A stretch of 64,000 nucleotides of DNA from Roseicella sp. DB1501 (GTDB lineage Bacteria; Pseudomonadota; Alphaproteobacteria; Acetobacterales; Acetobacteraceae): assembly GCF_013112485.1 (NCBI RefSeq), contig NZ_JABFHG010000016.1, forward strand, positions 1 through 64,000, in the 5' to 3' direction. Made by a program: the position numbers and the translations under genes. Position 1 is the stretch's first letter. Each line of letters begins with the position of its first letter. This document shows positions 8,544-17,284 of the stretch, one piece after another. The notes below the pieces were generated by a model. It saw only the letters and a program-made list of their open reading frames with translations, made no database searches and had not been told where the DNA came from.

Positions 8544-9947
8544 GTGGCGGCGGTATTCCAGCAAGGCGTCGCCCGGGCGCTGTCCGACCCGACCCTGAAG
8601 CTCGCCATCGACCGCACCACCGTCACGGCCGAACGCAAGCGCGCGGCGGCGCTGGCCGACTACCCGCAGTTCGCCGCGGCGCGGGAACGCGGGACGGCGA
8701 TCAAGGACCACGTCGTTGCCAACCTGGACCACTACCTCGATGAGTTCGAGCGCAACGCGACGGCGAGCGGTGCCGTGGTGCACTGGGCCGCGGACGCGGA
8801 CGAGGCGTGCCGGATCGTGCTGGGCATCTGCCGGGGCGCCGGCGCGCGCCGGGTCACGCGGGCGAAGTCGATGCTGGGCGAGGAGATCGGCCTGCCGCAC
8901 GCCCTGGAGGAGGCGGGGATCGAGCGGGTGGAGACGGACCTCGCCGAGCACATCGTCCAGCTCGCGGGCGAGACGCCGTCCCACATCGTCTGGCCCGCCC
9001 TGCACAAGACGCGCGAGCAGGTCTCGGCCCTGTTCAAGGCCGCGCACCGCGTCCCGCACGAGGCCGACACCGTGGAGGCCATGGTCGAGAGCGCGCGGCG
9101 GGAGCTGCGCGACCGCTTCCTCTCGGCCGAGGTGGGCATCTCCGGCGCCAATTTCCTGATCGCCGACAGCGGCGCGGTCTGCACCGTGACGAACGAGGGC
9201 AACGCCGAGCTGACCACGACGCCGCCCCGGGTGCACGTCGTCACCGCGGGGATCGAGAAGCTCGTGCCCTCCCTGGCGCACGCCTTTGCGATGCTCCGTC
9301 TGCTCGTGCGCTCGGCCACGGGCGCGGACCTGACGCAGTACACCACCTTCCACTGCGGCCCGAAGCGGCCCGGCGACCGCGACGGGCCGGAGGAGTTCCA
9401 CATCGTGCTCGTGGACAACGGCCGCAGCCGGATGCTGCGGGACGCGGGCCTGCGCGAGATGCTGCGCTGCATCCGCTGCGGCGCCTGCATGAACCACTGC
9501 GTCGTCTACCGCCAGATCGGCGGGCACGCCTATGGCGGGACCTATCCCGGCCCGATGGGCGCGGTGCTGACCCCGGCGCTGGAGGGGGTGGACAAGGCGC
9601 GCGACCTGCCGCACGCCTGCACGCTGAACGGCAGGTGCCAGGAGGTCTGCCCGGTGGGCATCCCGCTGCCCACCCTGCTGCGGGGCTGGCGCGACCGGAG
9701 CTGGAAGGAGGGGCTGGTGCCCCGCGGCGTGCGGTCCGGCCTGGGGCTGTGGCGTTTCGCGGCCGAGCGGCCCTGGCTCTACCGCCTCGGCACCGCGGCG
9801 GCCGTGCGGGCGATGCGGCTGTTCCGCCGGGGCGGCTGGATCGGGCGCATGCCCTTCGCCGGCGCCTGGACCCGCTACCGCGACCTGCCGGCGCCGGCTG
9901 GGCGCACCTTCATGGAGCAACTGCGAGATCGGGAGCGGGGCCGGTGA
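8544..9947 (+). CDS. lldF: L-lactate utilisation iron-sulfur protein LldF (LutB)
   Basis: A 467-residue protein with an N-terminal LUD domain and a ferredoxin-like C-terminal part. Two 4Fe-4S motifs are visible: CIRCGACMNHCVVY (about residue 310) and CTLNGRCQEVCPVGIPLP (about residue 359). YGGTYPGPMGAVLTP between them is typical of LutB. It carries electrons within the LutABC lactate-oxidising complex. The GTG start at 8544 lies three bases after the lldE stop. The length is close to that of Escherichia coli YkgF. Confidence 0.93.
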   Translation: MAAVFQQGVARALSDPTLKLAIDRTTVTAERKRAAALADYPQFAAARERGTAIKDHVVANLDHYLDEFERNATASGAVVHWAADADEACRIVLGICRGAGARRVTRAKSMLGEEIGLPHALEEAGIERVETDLAEHIVQLAGETPSHIVWPALHKTREQVSALFKAAHRVPHEADTVEAMVESARRELRDRFLSAEVGISGANFLIADSGAVCTVTNEGNAELTTTPPRVHVVTAGIEKLVPSLAHAFAMLRLLVRSATGADLTQYTTFHCGPKRPGDRDGPEEFHIVLVDNGRSRMLRDAGLREMLRCIRCGACMNHCVVYRQIGGHAYGGTYPGPMGAVLTPALEGVDKARDLPHACTLNGRCQEVCPVGIPLPTLLRGWRDRSWKEGLVPRGVRSGLGLWRFAAERPWLYRLGTAAAVRAMRLFRRGGWIGRMPFAGAWTRYRDLPAPAGRTFMEQLRDRERGR

Positions 9948-10594
9948 GCGCGCGCGAGACCGTGCTCGGCGCCGTGCGCGCCGCGCTGGGACGCCCCCGC
10001 CCGGACCCGGCCGCCGTCGCCGCGGAGGCGCGGGCGCTGCTGGCCGACCCGGACGCGATCCGCCCCTCCCTGCCGCTGCCCGACCCCGCCGCGGCCTTCG
10101 CGGCGCGGGTGGTCTCACCCAAGGTCGGGGCCACCCTGGACCGCATCGGCGACCTGCAGGAGCTGCCCGGGGCGGTGCGGCGCTACCTCGCCGGACACGA
10201 GTTGCCGCACGCGCTGACGCTGCAACCCGACCCGGCGCTGTGGCGCCTGGACTGGACCGGCTTCGAGCTGCGCGAGGCGGCGCGCCCTGACGAGGCGGCG
10301 GCCCTCGGCCGAGCCCGCTGGGGCATCGCCGAGACCGGCTCCCTGGTCTTCCACTCGGGGCCGGAGACGGCGGTGCTCAACCACTTCCTGGCCCTGCACC
10401 ACCTGGTCGCGCTGCGGGTCGCCGACATCCTGCCGCACCTGGAGGACTACGCGGCGGTCGCCGGCCCGGCGCCGCGCAACCTGAACCTGATCACCGGCGC
10501 CAGCGGCACCACCGACATCGAGGGCAGCTACGTCCGCGGCGCCCACGGTCCGGCCTTCCTGCACGTTGTGCTGGTCGGGGCGCCCCTGCCCTGA
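9944..10594 (+). CDS. lldG: L-lactate utilisation protein LldG (LutC)
   Basis: A 216-residue LUD-domain protein, third subunit of the LutABC system. Family features are the segment ARWGIAETGSLVFHSGPETAVLNHFLALHH and the C-terminal NLITGASGTTDIEGSYVRGAHGP. The start is GTG at 9944, overlapping the lldF stop as GTGA, so it is translationally coupled. It is the last cargo gene; about 100 bases later comes the displaced inner end of the Tn3 right repeat and the IS630 element. Confidence 0.92.
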   Translation: MSARETVLGAVRAALGRPRPDPAAVAAEARALLADPDAIRPSLPLPDPAAAFAARVVSPKVGATLDRIGDLQELPGAVRRYLAGHELPHALTLQPDPALWRLDWTGFELREAARPDEAAALGRARWGIAETGSLVFHSGPETAVLNHFLALHHLVALRVADILPHLEDYAAVAGPAPRNLNLITGASGTTDIEGSYVRGAHGPAFLHVVLVGAPLP

Positions 10595-10704
10595 GCGGCC
10601 ACCGCCGCGGCGGCGGCGCGCCCGACGCGGGCCCCCGCTAGCCGCCCGCGGCCGCGCGGCACCCAGGGTCCTGGGGCCGCCGTACGCCGGCATTCAGGCC
10701 CTTA

Positions 10705-11918
10705 CTGGTGCATCCGGCAAGTTGATTGCATCTTTTCGGCGGCCCGCATGTTGGGCCAAGCGTTGGCTGTCCGGGAGTGCGGTCATGACCATCCAGGTGC
10801 GCGCCGTGAGCGGCGAGGAAGCCGAAGGACTGGCGCGCATGGCGCGCTCGCGGAGCCTCGGCGCCGGGCTGGTCCGTCGGGCGCAGATCGTGCAGCACGC
10901 TGTGCAAGAGGGTCTGAGCGCGCCGGACATCGCGGCGAAGATGGGGCTGTGCGGTGCCACGGTTCGGTTCTGGCTCAAGCGGTTCAATGAGCGCGGCCTG
11001 CGGGGGCTGGAGGAGGATATGCGCTCGGGGCGGCCGCCGACCTACACGGCCGAGGAGCGGAGCGCGGTGATCAAGGCCGCCCTGAGTCGTCCGACGGAGC
11101 TGGGCCTGCCCTTCGCCACGTGGACCCTGGATCGCTTGGTCGCCTACCTCGGCGAGCAGGGCATCGGCATGCGGCGTAGCCGGATCAGCGAGGTGCTCTT
11201 GGCCGAGGGCCTCAAGTGGCGCCAGGAAGAGACCTGGTTCGGGGCACGGGTGGCCCCCGACTTCACCCGCAAAAGGGGGCGGTCGAGCAGCTCTACACCG
11301 CGCCACCGGCGGGCAGCGTAGTTGTCTGCCTCGACGAGATGGGGCCGCAAGCCAGCAAGAGCTATCCCGGGCGGCGCTTGGTCAAACCGGCCGGGCCTCG
11401 AGCGGAGCGAGCCACGCAGGAGATCGATTACGGCCGGCGTGATGTCGCGGGCTACGTGTTCGGCGCCCTGCAACCGGCCACAGGCGCCGCCTTCACCGTG
11501 ACCTACGAGCGCCGGACCACCGCGAACTGGATCGACTTCCTGGGCCAGGTGGAGGGCTGGATCGGGCCCGAGGCCGAGCGGGTCTACGCCGTGGCCGACA
11601 ACCTCAACATCCACGGCGGCATGGACGTGCTGCTGTTCGCCCTGGCGCATCCACGCTGGGAGTTCGTGTTCCAGCCGAAGTATGCGGCCTACCTGAACCT
11701 GATCGAGCCGTGGTGGAAGGTGCTGCGCTCGCTGGCCCTCAAGGGGCGGCGGTTCGACGCCCGGGCCGAGATCGAGCAGGCCGCCGCGCGTGCCACCGCC
11801 TACTGGAACGCACACAAACATCCGTTCCTCTGGGGCCGCCGCCGGCGCCACCATACCCCGCGCCGCCTCGGCATCGCCGCCCCGCCAAATGTCGCACTCA
11901 TTTAGCGGATGAACCACT
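10705..11918 (+). mobile_element. IS630-family insertion sequence inside the Tn3 right end
   Basis: The element is bounded by CTTA at 10701-10704 and again at 11917-11920; IS630 elements duplicate TA, which is contained in it. The two ends are imperfect inverted repeats (CTGGTGCATCCGGCAAG on the left, AGTGGTTCATCCGCTAAA read inward on the right). Removing the element and one CTTA restores the extended match between the two Tn3 repeats (TCAGGCC to CTTACCGC), so the original junction can be rebuilt exactly. Confidence 0.85.
10785..11905 (+). pseudogene. IS630-family transposase in two frames (frameshifted or programmed)
   Basis: The first frame from ATG 10785 encodes the helix-turn-helix half (GLSAPDIAAKMGLCGATVRFWLKRFNERGLRGLEE, then the winged part to WRQEETWFGAR). 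Near 11270-11280 homology moves to the -1 frame, which supplies the DDE core: VVVCLDEMGP, then VYAVADNLNIHGG, then FQPKYAAYLNLIEPWWKVL, ending at 11905. The switch falls in the run AAAAGGGGG. IS630 relatives usually have one open frame, so this is either an inactivating indel or a -1 frameshift site. Apart from the shift the product looks complete. Confidence 0.82.
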
Positions 11919-11954
11919 TACCGCAAATTTCCGCACGGATGCTGCCAGCGGGCC
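11917..11954 (-). repeat. Tn3 right inverted repeat (IRR)
   Basis: A 38-bp inverse of IRL, one mismatch. Only the outermost 34 to 38 bases are contiguous; the bases further inward (GGCCTGA in IRL) are at 10694-10700 because the IS630 inserted at the repeat's inner edge. Confidence 0.9.
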
Positions 11955-11959
11955 AAGTC

Positions 11960-12438
11960 AGCGCCGGCAGCGCCGCGGCCGACACAGCGATTCATCGGGT
12001 GCGGCGGCACGCCGGAGGCCGAGGCTCGACATAGGCCTAGATATCTCCGAGGCGGAACTCCTTCGAGGGTTCGGTCTGGTGCTCGGCCGCCTTGGCGAAG
12101 AGGCTGACGGTGATGCTTCGTCCAATGGCATGGCCGCCCGGTAGCGCGCCTGCATTCCCACCCTACTCGCCGCCCCGTTGCCCGAGTCGCATCGCTAGTA
12201 GTCCGTCTCGTCCGGCAGCGGCTCTCGCGGTGCCACTTCGCCAAATGGCAGCGTATATGCGAGCTGAGGTACGAATCATACGCGCCAACTATCTGATAAA
12301 TATGGGATTAAACTCGAAGTTGAATCCCTCTTAGACGTCAAGGGATCTCATCATTTACGTGAAATATGAGGTTTTCCTTGAAAACTGGCGGCGGCAGCGG
12401 CATCTGTTCGCCACTCAAACCCGCAGGATGTCACCCAT
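11960..12438. other. Gene-poor stretch after the transposon
   Basis: It holds the second half of the frame interrupted by the transposon (to about 12035). A short minus-strand remnant reads SITVSLFAKAAEHQTEPSKE and then stops at about 12040; I do not recognise it. The part 12245-12360 is AT-rich and contains GGGATT-N13-AATCCC (12303-12327), probably promoter or terminator DNA for the next cassette. No gene is supported. Confidence 0.45.
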
Positions 12439-12762
12439 ATGGACGGAAAATTCTCGCGCTCTCGGTCAGAGCCCGACGTCTCTGACGTCGAGGATGGGGA
12501 GGAGACTTCCTCCGGCACCACCGATACCGGCGCCAATGACCTCGCCTCCAAGCGGGAACGCTTCCGACGTCTGGCCGAGAGTCGCACCAATAAGGCGCTC
12601 TCTGCCATCGCCATCATCGGCAATCTCTCCAACCGCCACGTCTATGAGTACGAGGACGCGGAGGTGAGGAAGATCGTAAAGGCGCTGCGCGAGGCGGTCA
12701 GCGCCGTGGAGGAGCGCTTCAACGCTCCGAAGGCGCGCGCCGGCGCCAGGTTCAAGCTGTAA
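12439..12762 (+). CDS. Uncharacterised small protein of the GHKL cassette
   Basis: A 107-residue protein that I do not recognise. The N-terminal 40 residues are acidic, Ser/Thr-rich and probably disordered (SDVEDGEETSSGTTDTGAND). The rest is helical with alternating charge (ASKRERFRRLAESRTNKALSAIAIIGNLSN, then EVRKIVKALREAVSAVEERF), with the look of a coiled-coil or a helix-turn-helix partner protein. It ends 14 bases before the GHKL ATPase on the same strand, with a ribosome site (AGGA) in the gap, so the two are probably one operon. Codon use is less GC-extreme than in the neighbouring transposon. Confidence 0.7.
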   Translation: MDGKFSRSRSEPDVSDVEDGEETSSGTTDTGANDLASKRERFRRLAESRTNKALSAIAIIGNLSNRHVYEYEDAEVRKIVKALREAVSAVEERFNAPKARAGARFKL

Positions 12763-12776
12763 GGCGGGCTAGGAAC

Positions 12777-14621
12777 ATGACCGTCGTGCAGCAGATCTCA
12801 CCGCTCGCGGTGCAGGATCCCGACTTTCTCATCAGCTCTACCATCGAGCGCTGCCCCCGCGTGATGATGGCACGCGAGCTCATGCAGAACGCCATCGAGG
12901 CGGCGATGCGGGCGCCAGGGGGGAAGCGCGTCGTGGAGGTCCGGGCCGTAGATATGGGCGGTGTCCGCAAGCTGAGCCTCTGGAACACCGGCCCTGGCCT
13001 GGGTCCGGATGAGCTCCGCGAGATGACGAACCTGGCCTCGTCGATCGGCAAGACCCTTGGTCTTGACGCCAATTTCGGCATGGGCGCCAAGGTGGCTTCC
13101 CTGCCCTCGAACAAGTACGGCATGCGCTACCGGTCCTGCCTCAACGGCCAGGTCAGCCAGGTAATCATCGCCAAGCGGGGCAATACCTACGGCCGCGTCC
13201 GCTTCGACTTCGGGGATGGCACCTTTGGCGACGTCGCGGACGTCACTGCGGTCGCTGTCGAGGAGGGGCAGGATACCTCCTTCGACTGGACCGAGGTGGT
13301 GCTGCTCGGCAACCGGCTGGAGCAGGATACGGTTGCCGATCCCTATGACGGTGATCCGAAATCTACGAGGCAGTGGCTGCAGGACGAGCTCTACCACCGC
13401 TTCTACCGCATCCCCGACGGCGTGCAGATCCTCATGCAGCCCGGCACCCACAAGCTCGATGGGCGCCGGACCTTCAAGACCCTCCAGCAGCGTATCAAGG
13501 AGGACGTGTTCGCGCAGTATGAGGCCGTCACCACCGAAGACGGCATCACCATCCACTATCTCTATGACCCACCCTACGACCAAGTATCAGGCAAGGGGCA
13601 CAACGCCTCAGTCTCGGGCGCCCTGCAGACCGACGCGAGCACCTGCGCCGTGGTCTGGCGCAACGAGATGTATGCGGTGAAGAAGGGACGGCAGTGGACG
13701 CGGGATGCGCCTGCCTGTGGCATAACTTTTGGTGCCAAGCACATCTCTGTCCACATCGAGCTGCCTGACAACTACCCCGTCCTGGCCGATGGCTATCGGC
13801 AGTTTCTCCGATTCAATGGCGGTGCTCAGGATCAGGTGGAGGTGGCCCATTTCTCTGCTCTGGCCCTGCAGAACCGGCCCCAGTGGGTAATCGATCTCGT
13901 GCGCCAGTATGCGCCTGACAGCGGTGGCGCCGGCGAGATCCGCGACGAACTTCAGGAGCTCCTGAATAACCTCCGCATCCAGCGCGAGGGGCCGCGACCG
14001 AACTCGCAGGGCACGACCGGCGTGAACCCGCAGCCCGGCGCGCCCGGCATGGACAGCGAGCGAGGCGGGCCGAACTCCATGCCGCGTGGTGGTGGCCGAG
14101 GCGAGGGGTCGCCGCGGCCGGCGAGGCCGGCGGATCTCACTTCCCTGCCGCCTGGGGCTAAGCCTGCCTCGACTTACGATAACGTCGAGCGCGCGCCGGA
14201 GGTCCTCTTCATTCGGACCCAGGAGGAGGCCGAGGAGAAGGAGCTGGAGGGGCGTGCGGCCCGCTACATCCGCGGCCCGAACCAGCTGATCGTCAACCTG
14301 CTCTACCCCGCGGTGGACCAGATGCGGCAGGACCTAGAGACGTTCTACGCGGATGTCGGTGACCAGGAGACCATGCGGGGCCTGGTGCAGGTGCAGTCCG
14401 AGAAGACCATGACGCTGCGCATTGGCCGCGCCGTCGTGTTCGCCCTGGCAAAGTCCCTCTCGCCGTCCTGGACGCTCGAGGACGTTGGCAAGGCGATGAG
14501 CCCGGAGAGTCTCTCCATCGCCGCTGACGACTACTGGAGCAGCATGGAGACGGCTCGCCGCAGCCTGGGCCAGCAGCTCCGCCCGGGGCCGCGCCGCGGC
14601 GCTCAGGTCGAGGCCGCTTGA
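12777..14621 (+). CDS. GHKL (Bergerat-fold) ATPase of unknown function
   Basis: A 614-residue protein with an N-terminal HSP90/histidine-kinase-like ATPase fold. The N box is ELMQNAIEAAM (about residues 37-47), the Mg-binding Asn and following acidic residue being visible; a G1-like segment is LWNTGPGLG (about residues 69-77) and the G2 box is NFGMGAKVASLPSNKYG (about residues 100-116). No kinase, receiver or transmembrane part is present. A Pro/Gly-rich linker (about residues 410-470) separates a C-terminal helical domain. The overall design recalls phage rIIA-like and MutL/Hsp90-like proteins rather than sensor kinases, but the function is unknown. It is paired with the upstream 107-aa gene and isolated between transposons, suggesting a mobile two-gene cassette, possibly defence-related. 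Confidence 0.8.
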   Translation: MTVVQQISPLAVQDPDFLISSTIERCPRVMMARELMQNAIEAAMRAPGGKRVVEVRAVDMGGVRKLSLWNTGPGLGPDELREMTNLASSIGKTLGLDANFGMGAKVASLPSNKYGMRYRSCLNGQVSQVIIAKRGNTYGRVRFDFGDGTFGDVADVTAVAVEEGQDTSFDWTEVVLLGNRLEQDTVADPYDGDPKSTRQWLQDELYHRFYRIPDGVQILMQPGTHKLDGRRTFKTLQQRIKEDVFAQYEAVTTEDGITIHYLYDPPYDQVSGKGHNASVSGALQTDASTCAVVWRNEMYAVKKGRQWTRDAPACGITFGAKHISVHIELPDNYPVLADGYRQFLRFNGGAQDQVEVAHFSALALQNRPQWVIDLVRQYAPDSGGAGEIRDELQELLNNLRIQREGPRPNSQGTTGVNPQPGAPGMDSERGGPNSMPRGGGRGEGSPRPARPADLTSLPPGAKPASTYDNVERAPEVLFIRTQEEAEEKELEGRAARYIRGPNQLIVNLLYPAVDQMRQDLETFYADVGDQETMRGLVQVQSEKTMTLRIGRAVVFALAKSLSPSWTLEDVGKAMSPESLSIAADDYWSSMETARRSLGQQLRPGPRRGAQVEAA

Positions 14622-15118
14622 CCCGAAACGGATGTGGGCGGTCTTTCTGGGGTCGGACTTCAGGAGAAGTTCGGCCCCTTCCTTGCGTTCTTAGGCTGCC
14701 GAGCTGATCCAGGCGGTCGTCGGCAACAAATAAGGCAAGCCCGGCTCACTTGTGGTGTGGGATACTTATCGCATGTGAGCCACATCCAATCACCGCCTAG
14801 GAAACGCAGTTGCAGATCGGGTATCCTACCTGGGGAGCCGGAAGGGGCAGGCCGCCGGGAAGTGCCGCTGCAGTGTGCCGGGGCCGGATGGCCCCCTCTC
14901 ACTCTCTCGCCAACATTGCCAAAGCCCACATCACCGTGCCGCACATCGCCAGCGGCTCCGTTGCGAACCATGGTCCGTGGTGGCGGTAGGGGTATTTCTT
15001 TCATCCCGATGCGCCAGCACGAGGTGTAGGGGATGTGATCGCCATTGAGGCTGATGCAAAGGGCCACCCTGGGGAGCAATCCACAGGGTGGCTTGTTGGC
15101 CTTAGTGACTGTTTGAGA
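14622..15118. other. Gene-less stretch with a terminator-like hairpin
   Basis: No gene is convincing; the open frames at 14634-15029 have no homology I can recognise. The only clear structure is the hairpin at 15063-15092. The sequence GACTGTTTGAGAATC at about 15106-15120 probably is the outer end of the IS5 fragment. Confidence 0.4.
15063..15092 (+). terminator. Terminator-like hairpin
   Basis: Perfect 9-bp arms GCCACCCTG and CAGGGTGGC with a 12-base loop, followed by TTGTTGG. It may end the GHKL transcript about 440 bases downstream of that gene. Confidence 0.45.
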
Positions 15119-15119
15119 A

Positions 15120-15418
15120 TCAGCGGTGGGCGACGCGACGGAGTAGGAGGGCGCCCATGCTGACGTGGATCATGGCTTCGGACACGTCGAGGCGCCTCTC
15201 GTAGTCCCGCACAAGACGGCGCCAACGGATCATCCAGCCGAAGGTGCGCTCTACCACCCAGCGGCGCGGCAGGACGTGGAAGCCCTTTGGATCGGAGCGC
15301 CGGACAATCTCGACGACGAAGTCAAGGAAGGCGGCCTTGTCCATCAACGTCGTGCGGTCGTAGCCCGCGTCGGCGAAGAGGTGCTTCAGTAAGCGTCCGG
15401 TGACGGTGCGGAGCACGG
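15120..15418 (-). pseudogene. IS5-family transposase, C-terminal fragment
   Basis: The minus-strand frame encodes only the last 100 residues: [21 protein letters not shown], then [21 protein letters not shown], then a short tail ending in [12 protein letters not shown]. The Glu of the VERTFGW motif is the final DDE residue of the IS5 (IS427-like) group. The upstream two thirds are missing; the sequence is fused at about 15418 to an IS66 remnant, so it is a dead fragment. Confidence 0.8.
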
Positions 15419-15670
15419 TCAGGCAGCGTGCGCAGTGCTGGTCGGCTTGAGGTTCCAGGGCAGGAGTTCGGCGACGCGGTTGACCGGGTGATCGGCGATG
15501 CGCTCCAGAACGGTGCGGAGATAGGCCTCTGGGTCGAGGCTGTTGAGACGAGCGGTGGCGACGAGGGATGCGATCGCCGCGGCGCGGTGCCCGCCTGCAT
15601 CGGAGCCTGCGAACAGCCAGTTTTTCCTGCCCAAGGTCAGCGGGCGGATGGCGCGTTCGACGGGGTTGTT
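15419..15670 (-). pseudogene. IS66-family transposase TnpC, C-terminal fragment
   Basis: The minus-strand frame contains [20 protein letters not shown], then a short segment leading to [20 protein letters not shown], and ends in [19 protein letters not shown]. This is the conserved C terminus of IS66 TnpC, including the catalytic Glu in VERAIRPL. The upstream part is cut off exactly at the IS21 terminus (15671), and the stop (15419) abuts the IS5 fragment. It records an older insertion broken by the IS21. Confidence 0.82.
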
Positions 15671-15775
15671 TGTGATTCGGCGTGGAATAGGGACCCTCTT
15701 GGAGGGGTGATCGGCGTCCAAAAGGGACCCCTCTGAAGGAGGGGTTCACGCTGGCTTCCGGGACGGACGGGAGCC

Positions 15776-17284
15776 ATGGACGGGATGCTGGTCGTGGAGA
15801 CGGTAGCGAAGATCCGACGGCTGCATTTGGCGGAAGGTCGGTCGATCAAGGCGATCTGCCGCGAGCTGGGTTTGTCGCGGAAGGTGGTCCGGAAGGTCCT
15901 GCGGTCGGGCGCGACCGAGTTTCGCTATGAGCGGACGCGCCAGCCCTTACCGAAGCTGGGGGCGTGGCAGGCCGAGCTGGATCGGCTGCTGGAGGAGAAC
16001 GCCGCCCGGTCGACGCGCGAGAAGCTGACGCTGATCCGCCTGTTCGAGGCGCTGCGGGCGCTTGGCTACGAAGGCGGCTACGACACGGTGCGGCGGCATG
16101 CGCGGGCGTGGGAGAAGGCCCGTGCGTCGCTGTCGACGGCGGCTTTTGTGCCGCTGAGCTTTGCGCCCGGCGAGGCGTACCAGTTCGACTGGAGCCACGA
16201 GGTCGTGGTGATGGACGGCGCGACCGTGACGGTGAAGGTCGCGCATGTGCGGCTGTGCCACAGCCGGATGATGTTCGTGCGGGTCTATCCGCGCGAGACG
16301 CAGGAGATGGTGTTCGACGCGCACGATCGCGCCTTCGCATTCTTCCGGGGCGCCTGCACGCGCGGGATCTACGACAACATGAAGACGGCGGTGGACGCGA
16401 TCTTCGTCGGCAAGGAGCGCGCCTATAATCGACGCTTCCTGCAGATGTGCAGCCACTACCTGGTCCAGCCGGTGGCCTGCACGCCGTCCTCGGGCTGGGA
16501 GAAGGGCCAGGTCGAGAACCAGGTCGGGCTGGTGCGGGAGCGGTTCTTCGCGCCGCGGCTGCGGGTGAGGAGCTATGAGGAGTTGAATGCCCAGCTGCTC
16601 GACCGCTGCGTGGTCCATGCCCGGGCGCACCGGCATCCCGAGCAGCGGGAGCGGACGATCTGGGAGGTGTTCGAGGCGGAGCGGCCGAGCCTGGTGGCCT
16701 ACACCGGTCGGTTCGACGGCTTCCACGCCGTGCCCGCCGCGGTGTCCAAGACCTGCCTGGTGCGGTTCGACAACAACCGGTACTCGGTCGCGGCGAGTGC
16801 AGTTGGGCGGCCGGTGGAGATCCGCGCCTATGCCGAGCGGATCGAGTTCCGCCAGGACGGCCGGGTTGTCGGCGAGCACCGCCGCTGCTTCGGGCGCGAC
16901 CAGACGATCTACGATCCCTGGCACTACGTGCCCGTGCTGGCGCGCAAGCCCGGGGCGCTGCGGAACGGCGCGCCGTTCAAGGACTGGCTGCTGCCGAATG
17001 CGCTCGAGCGGATCCGCCGCAAGCTGCGCAGCGCCGAGGATGGCGACCGGCAGATGGTCGACATCCTCACTGCGGTGCTGAGCGACGGGCTGACGGCGGT
17101 CGAAGCGGCCTGCGCCGAGGCGCTGCGCGAGGGCGTGCACTCGGCCGACGTGGTGCTGAACATCCTGGCCCGCCGACGCGACCCTCCGGTCCCGGCGCCG
17201 ATCCTCATCCCTGAAGCCCTGCGGCTGCAGCACGAGCCGCTGGCCGACTGCAGCCGTTATGACAGCCTGAGGAGCAACGCGTGA
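15776..17284 (+). CDS. istA: IS21-family transposase IstA
   Basis: A 502-residue protein with an N-terminal HTH ([21 protein letters not shown]), then the rve integrase core: [12 protein letters not shown] (first Asp), [10 protein letters not shown] (second Asp), and [20 protein letters not shown] (catalytic Glu). A C-terminal beta-barrel-like part includes [21 protein letters not shown]. It works with IstB to transpose the element. Its stop overlaps istB as GTGATG, so the two are translationally coupled. Confidence 0.95.
   Translation: MDGMLVVETVAKIRRLHLAEGRSIKAICRELGLSRKVVRKVLRSGATEFRYERTRQPLPKLGAWQAELDRLLEENAARSTREKLTLIRLFEALRALGYEGGYDTVRRHARAWEKARASLSTAAFVPLSFAPGEAYQFDWSHEVVVMDGATVTVKVAHVRLCHSRMMFVRVYPRETQEMVFDAHDRAFAFFRGACTRGIYDNMKTAVDAIFVGKERAYNRRFLQMCSHYLVQPVACTPSSGWEKGQVENQVGLVRERFFAPRLRVRSYEELNAQLLDRCVVHARAHRHPEQRERTIWEVFEAERPSLVAYTGRFDGFHAVPAAVSKTCLVRFDNNRYSVAASAVGRPVEIRAYAERIEFRQDGRVVGEHRRCFGRDQTIYDPWHYVPVLARKPGALRNGAPFKDWLLPNALERIRRKLRSAEDGDRQMVDILTAVLSDGLTAVEAACAEALREGVHSADVVLNILARRRDPPVPAPILIPEALRLQHEPLADCSRYDSLRSNA

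Larger units (their letters stand above)
852..11954. mobile_element. Tn3-family transposon carrying an L-lactate utilisation locus
   Basis: The left inverted repeat at 852-889 and right inverted repeat at 11917-11954 are 38 bp and differ at one position. They are flanked by identical 5-bp sequences AAGTC (847-851 and 11955-11959), the target duplication size of the Tn3 family. Inside are tnpA and tnpR (same strand), a putative res region, then lldR, lldP, lldE, lldF and lldG, and a secondary IS630-family insertion. The cargo is visibly more GC-rich than the flanks. The precise duplication means the unit arrived by transposition as one piece; the IS630 came later because it sits inside the right terminal repeat region. 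Cargo of central-carbon metabolism, instead of resistance, is unusual for this family. Confidence 0.93.

Noticed and set aside
7677-10118. 813-codon minus-strand frame across lldE, lldF and lldG
   Set aside because: Shadow of three certain genes, with no domain and no ribosome site.
12351-12632. Minus-strand frame opposite the 107-aa gene
   Set aside because: Antisense shadow, Ser/Arg-rich and without ribosome site or domain.
14634-15029. 131-codon open frame after the GHKL cassette
   Set aside because: No start context, no domain, and composition unlike neighbouring genes; treated as non-coding.
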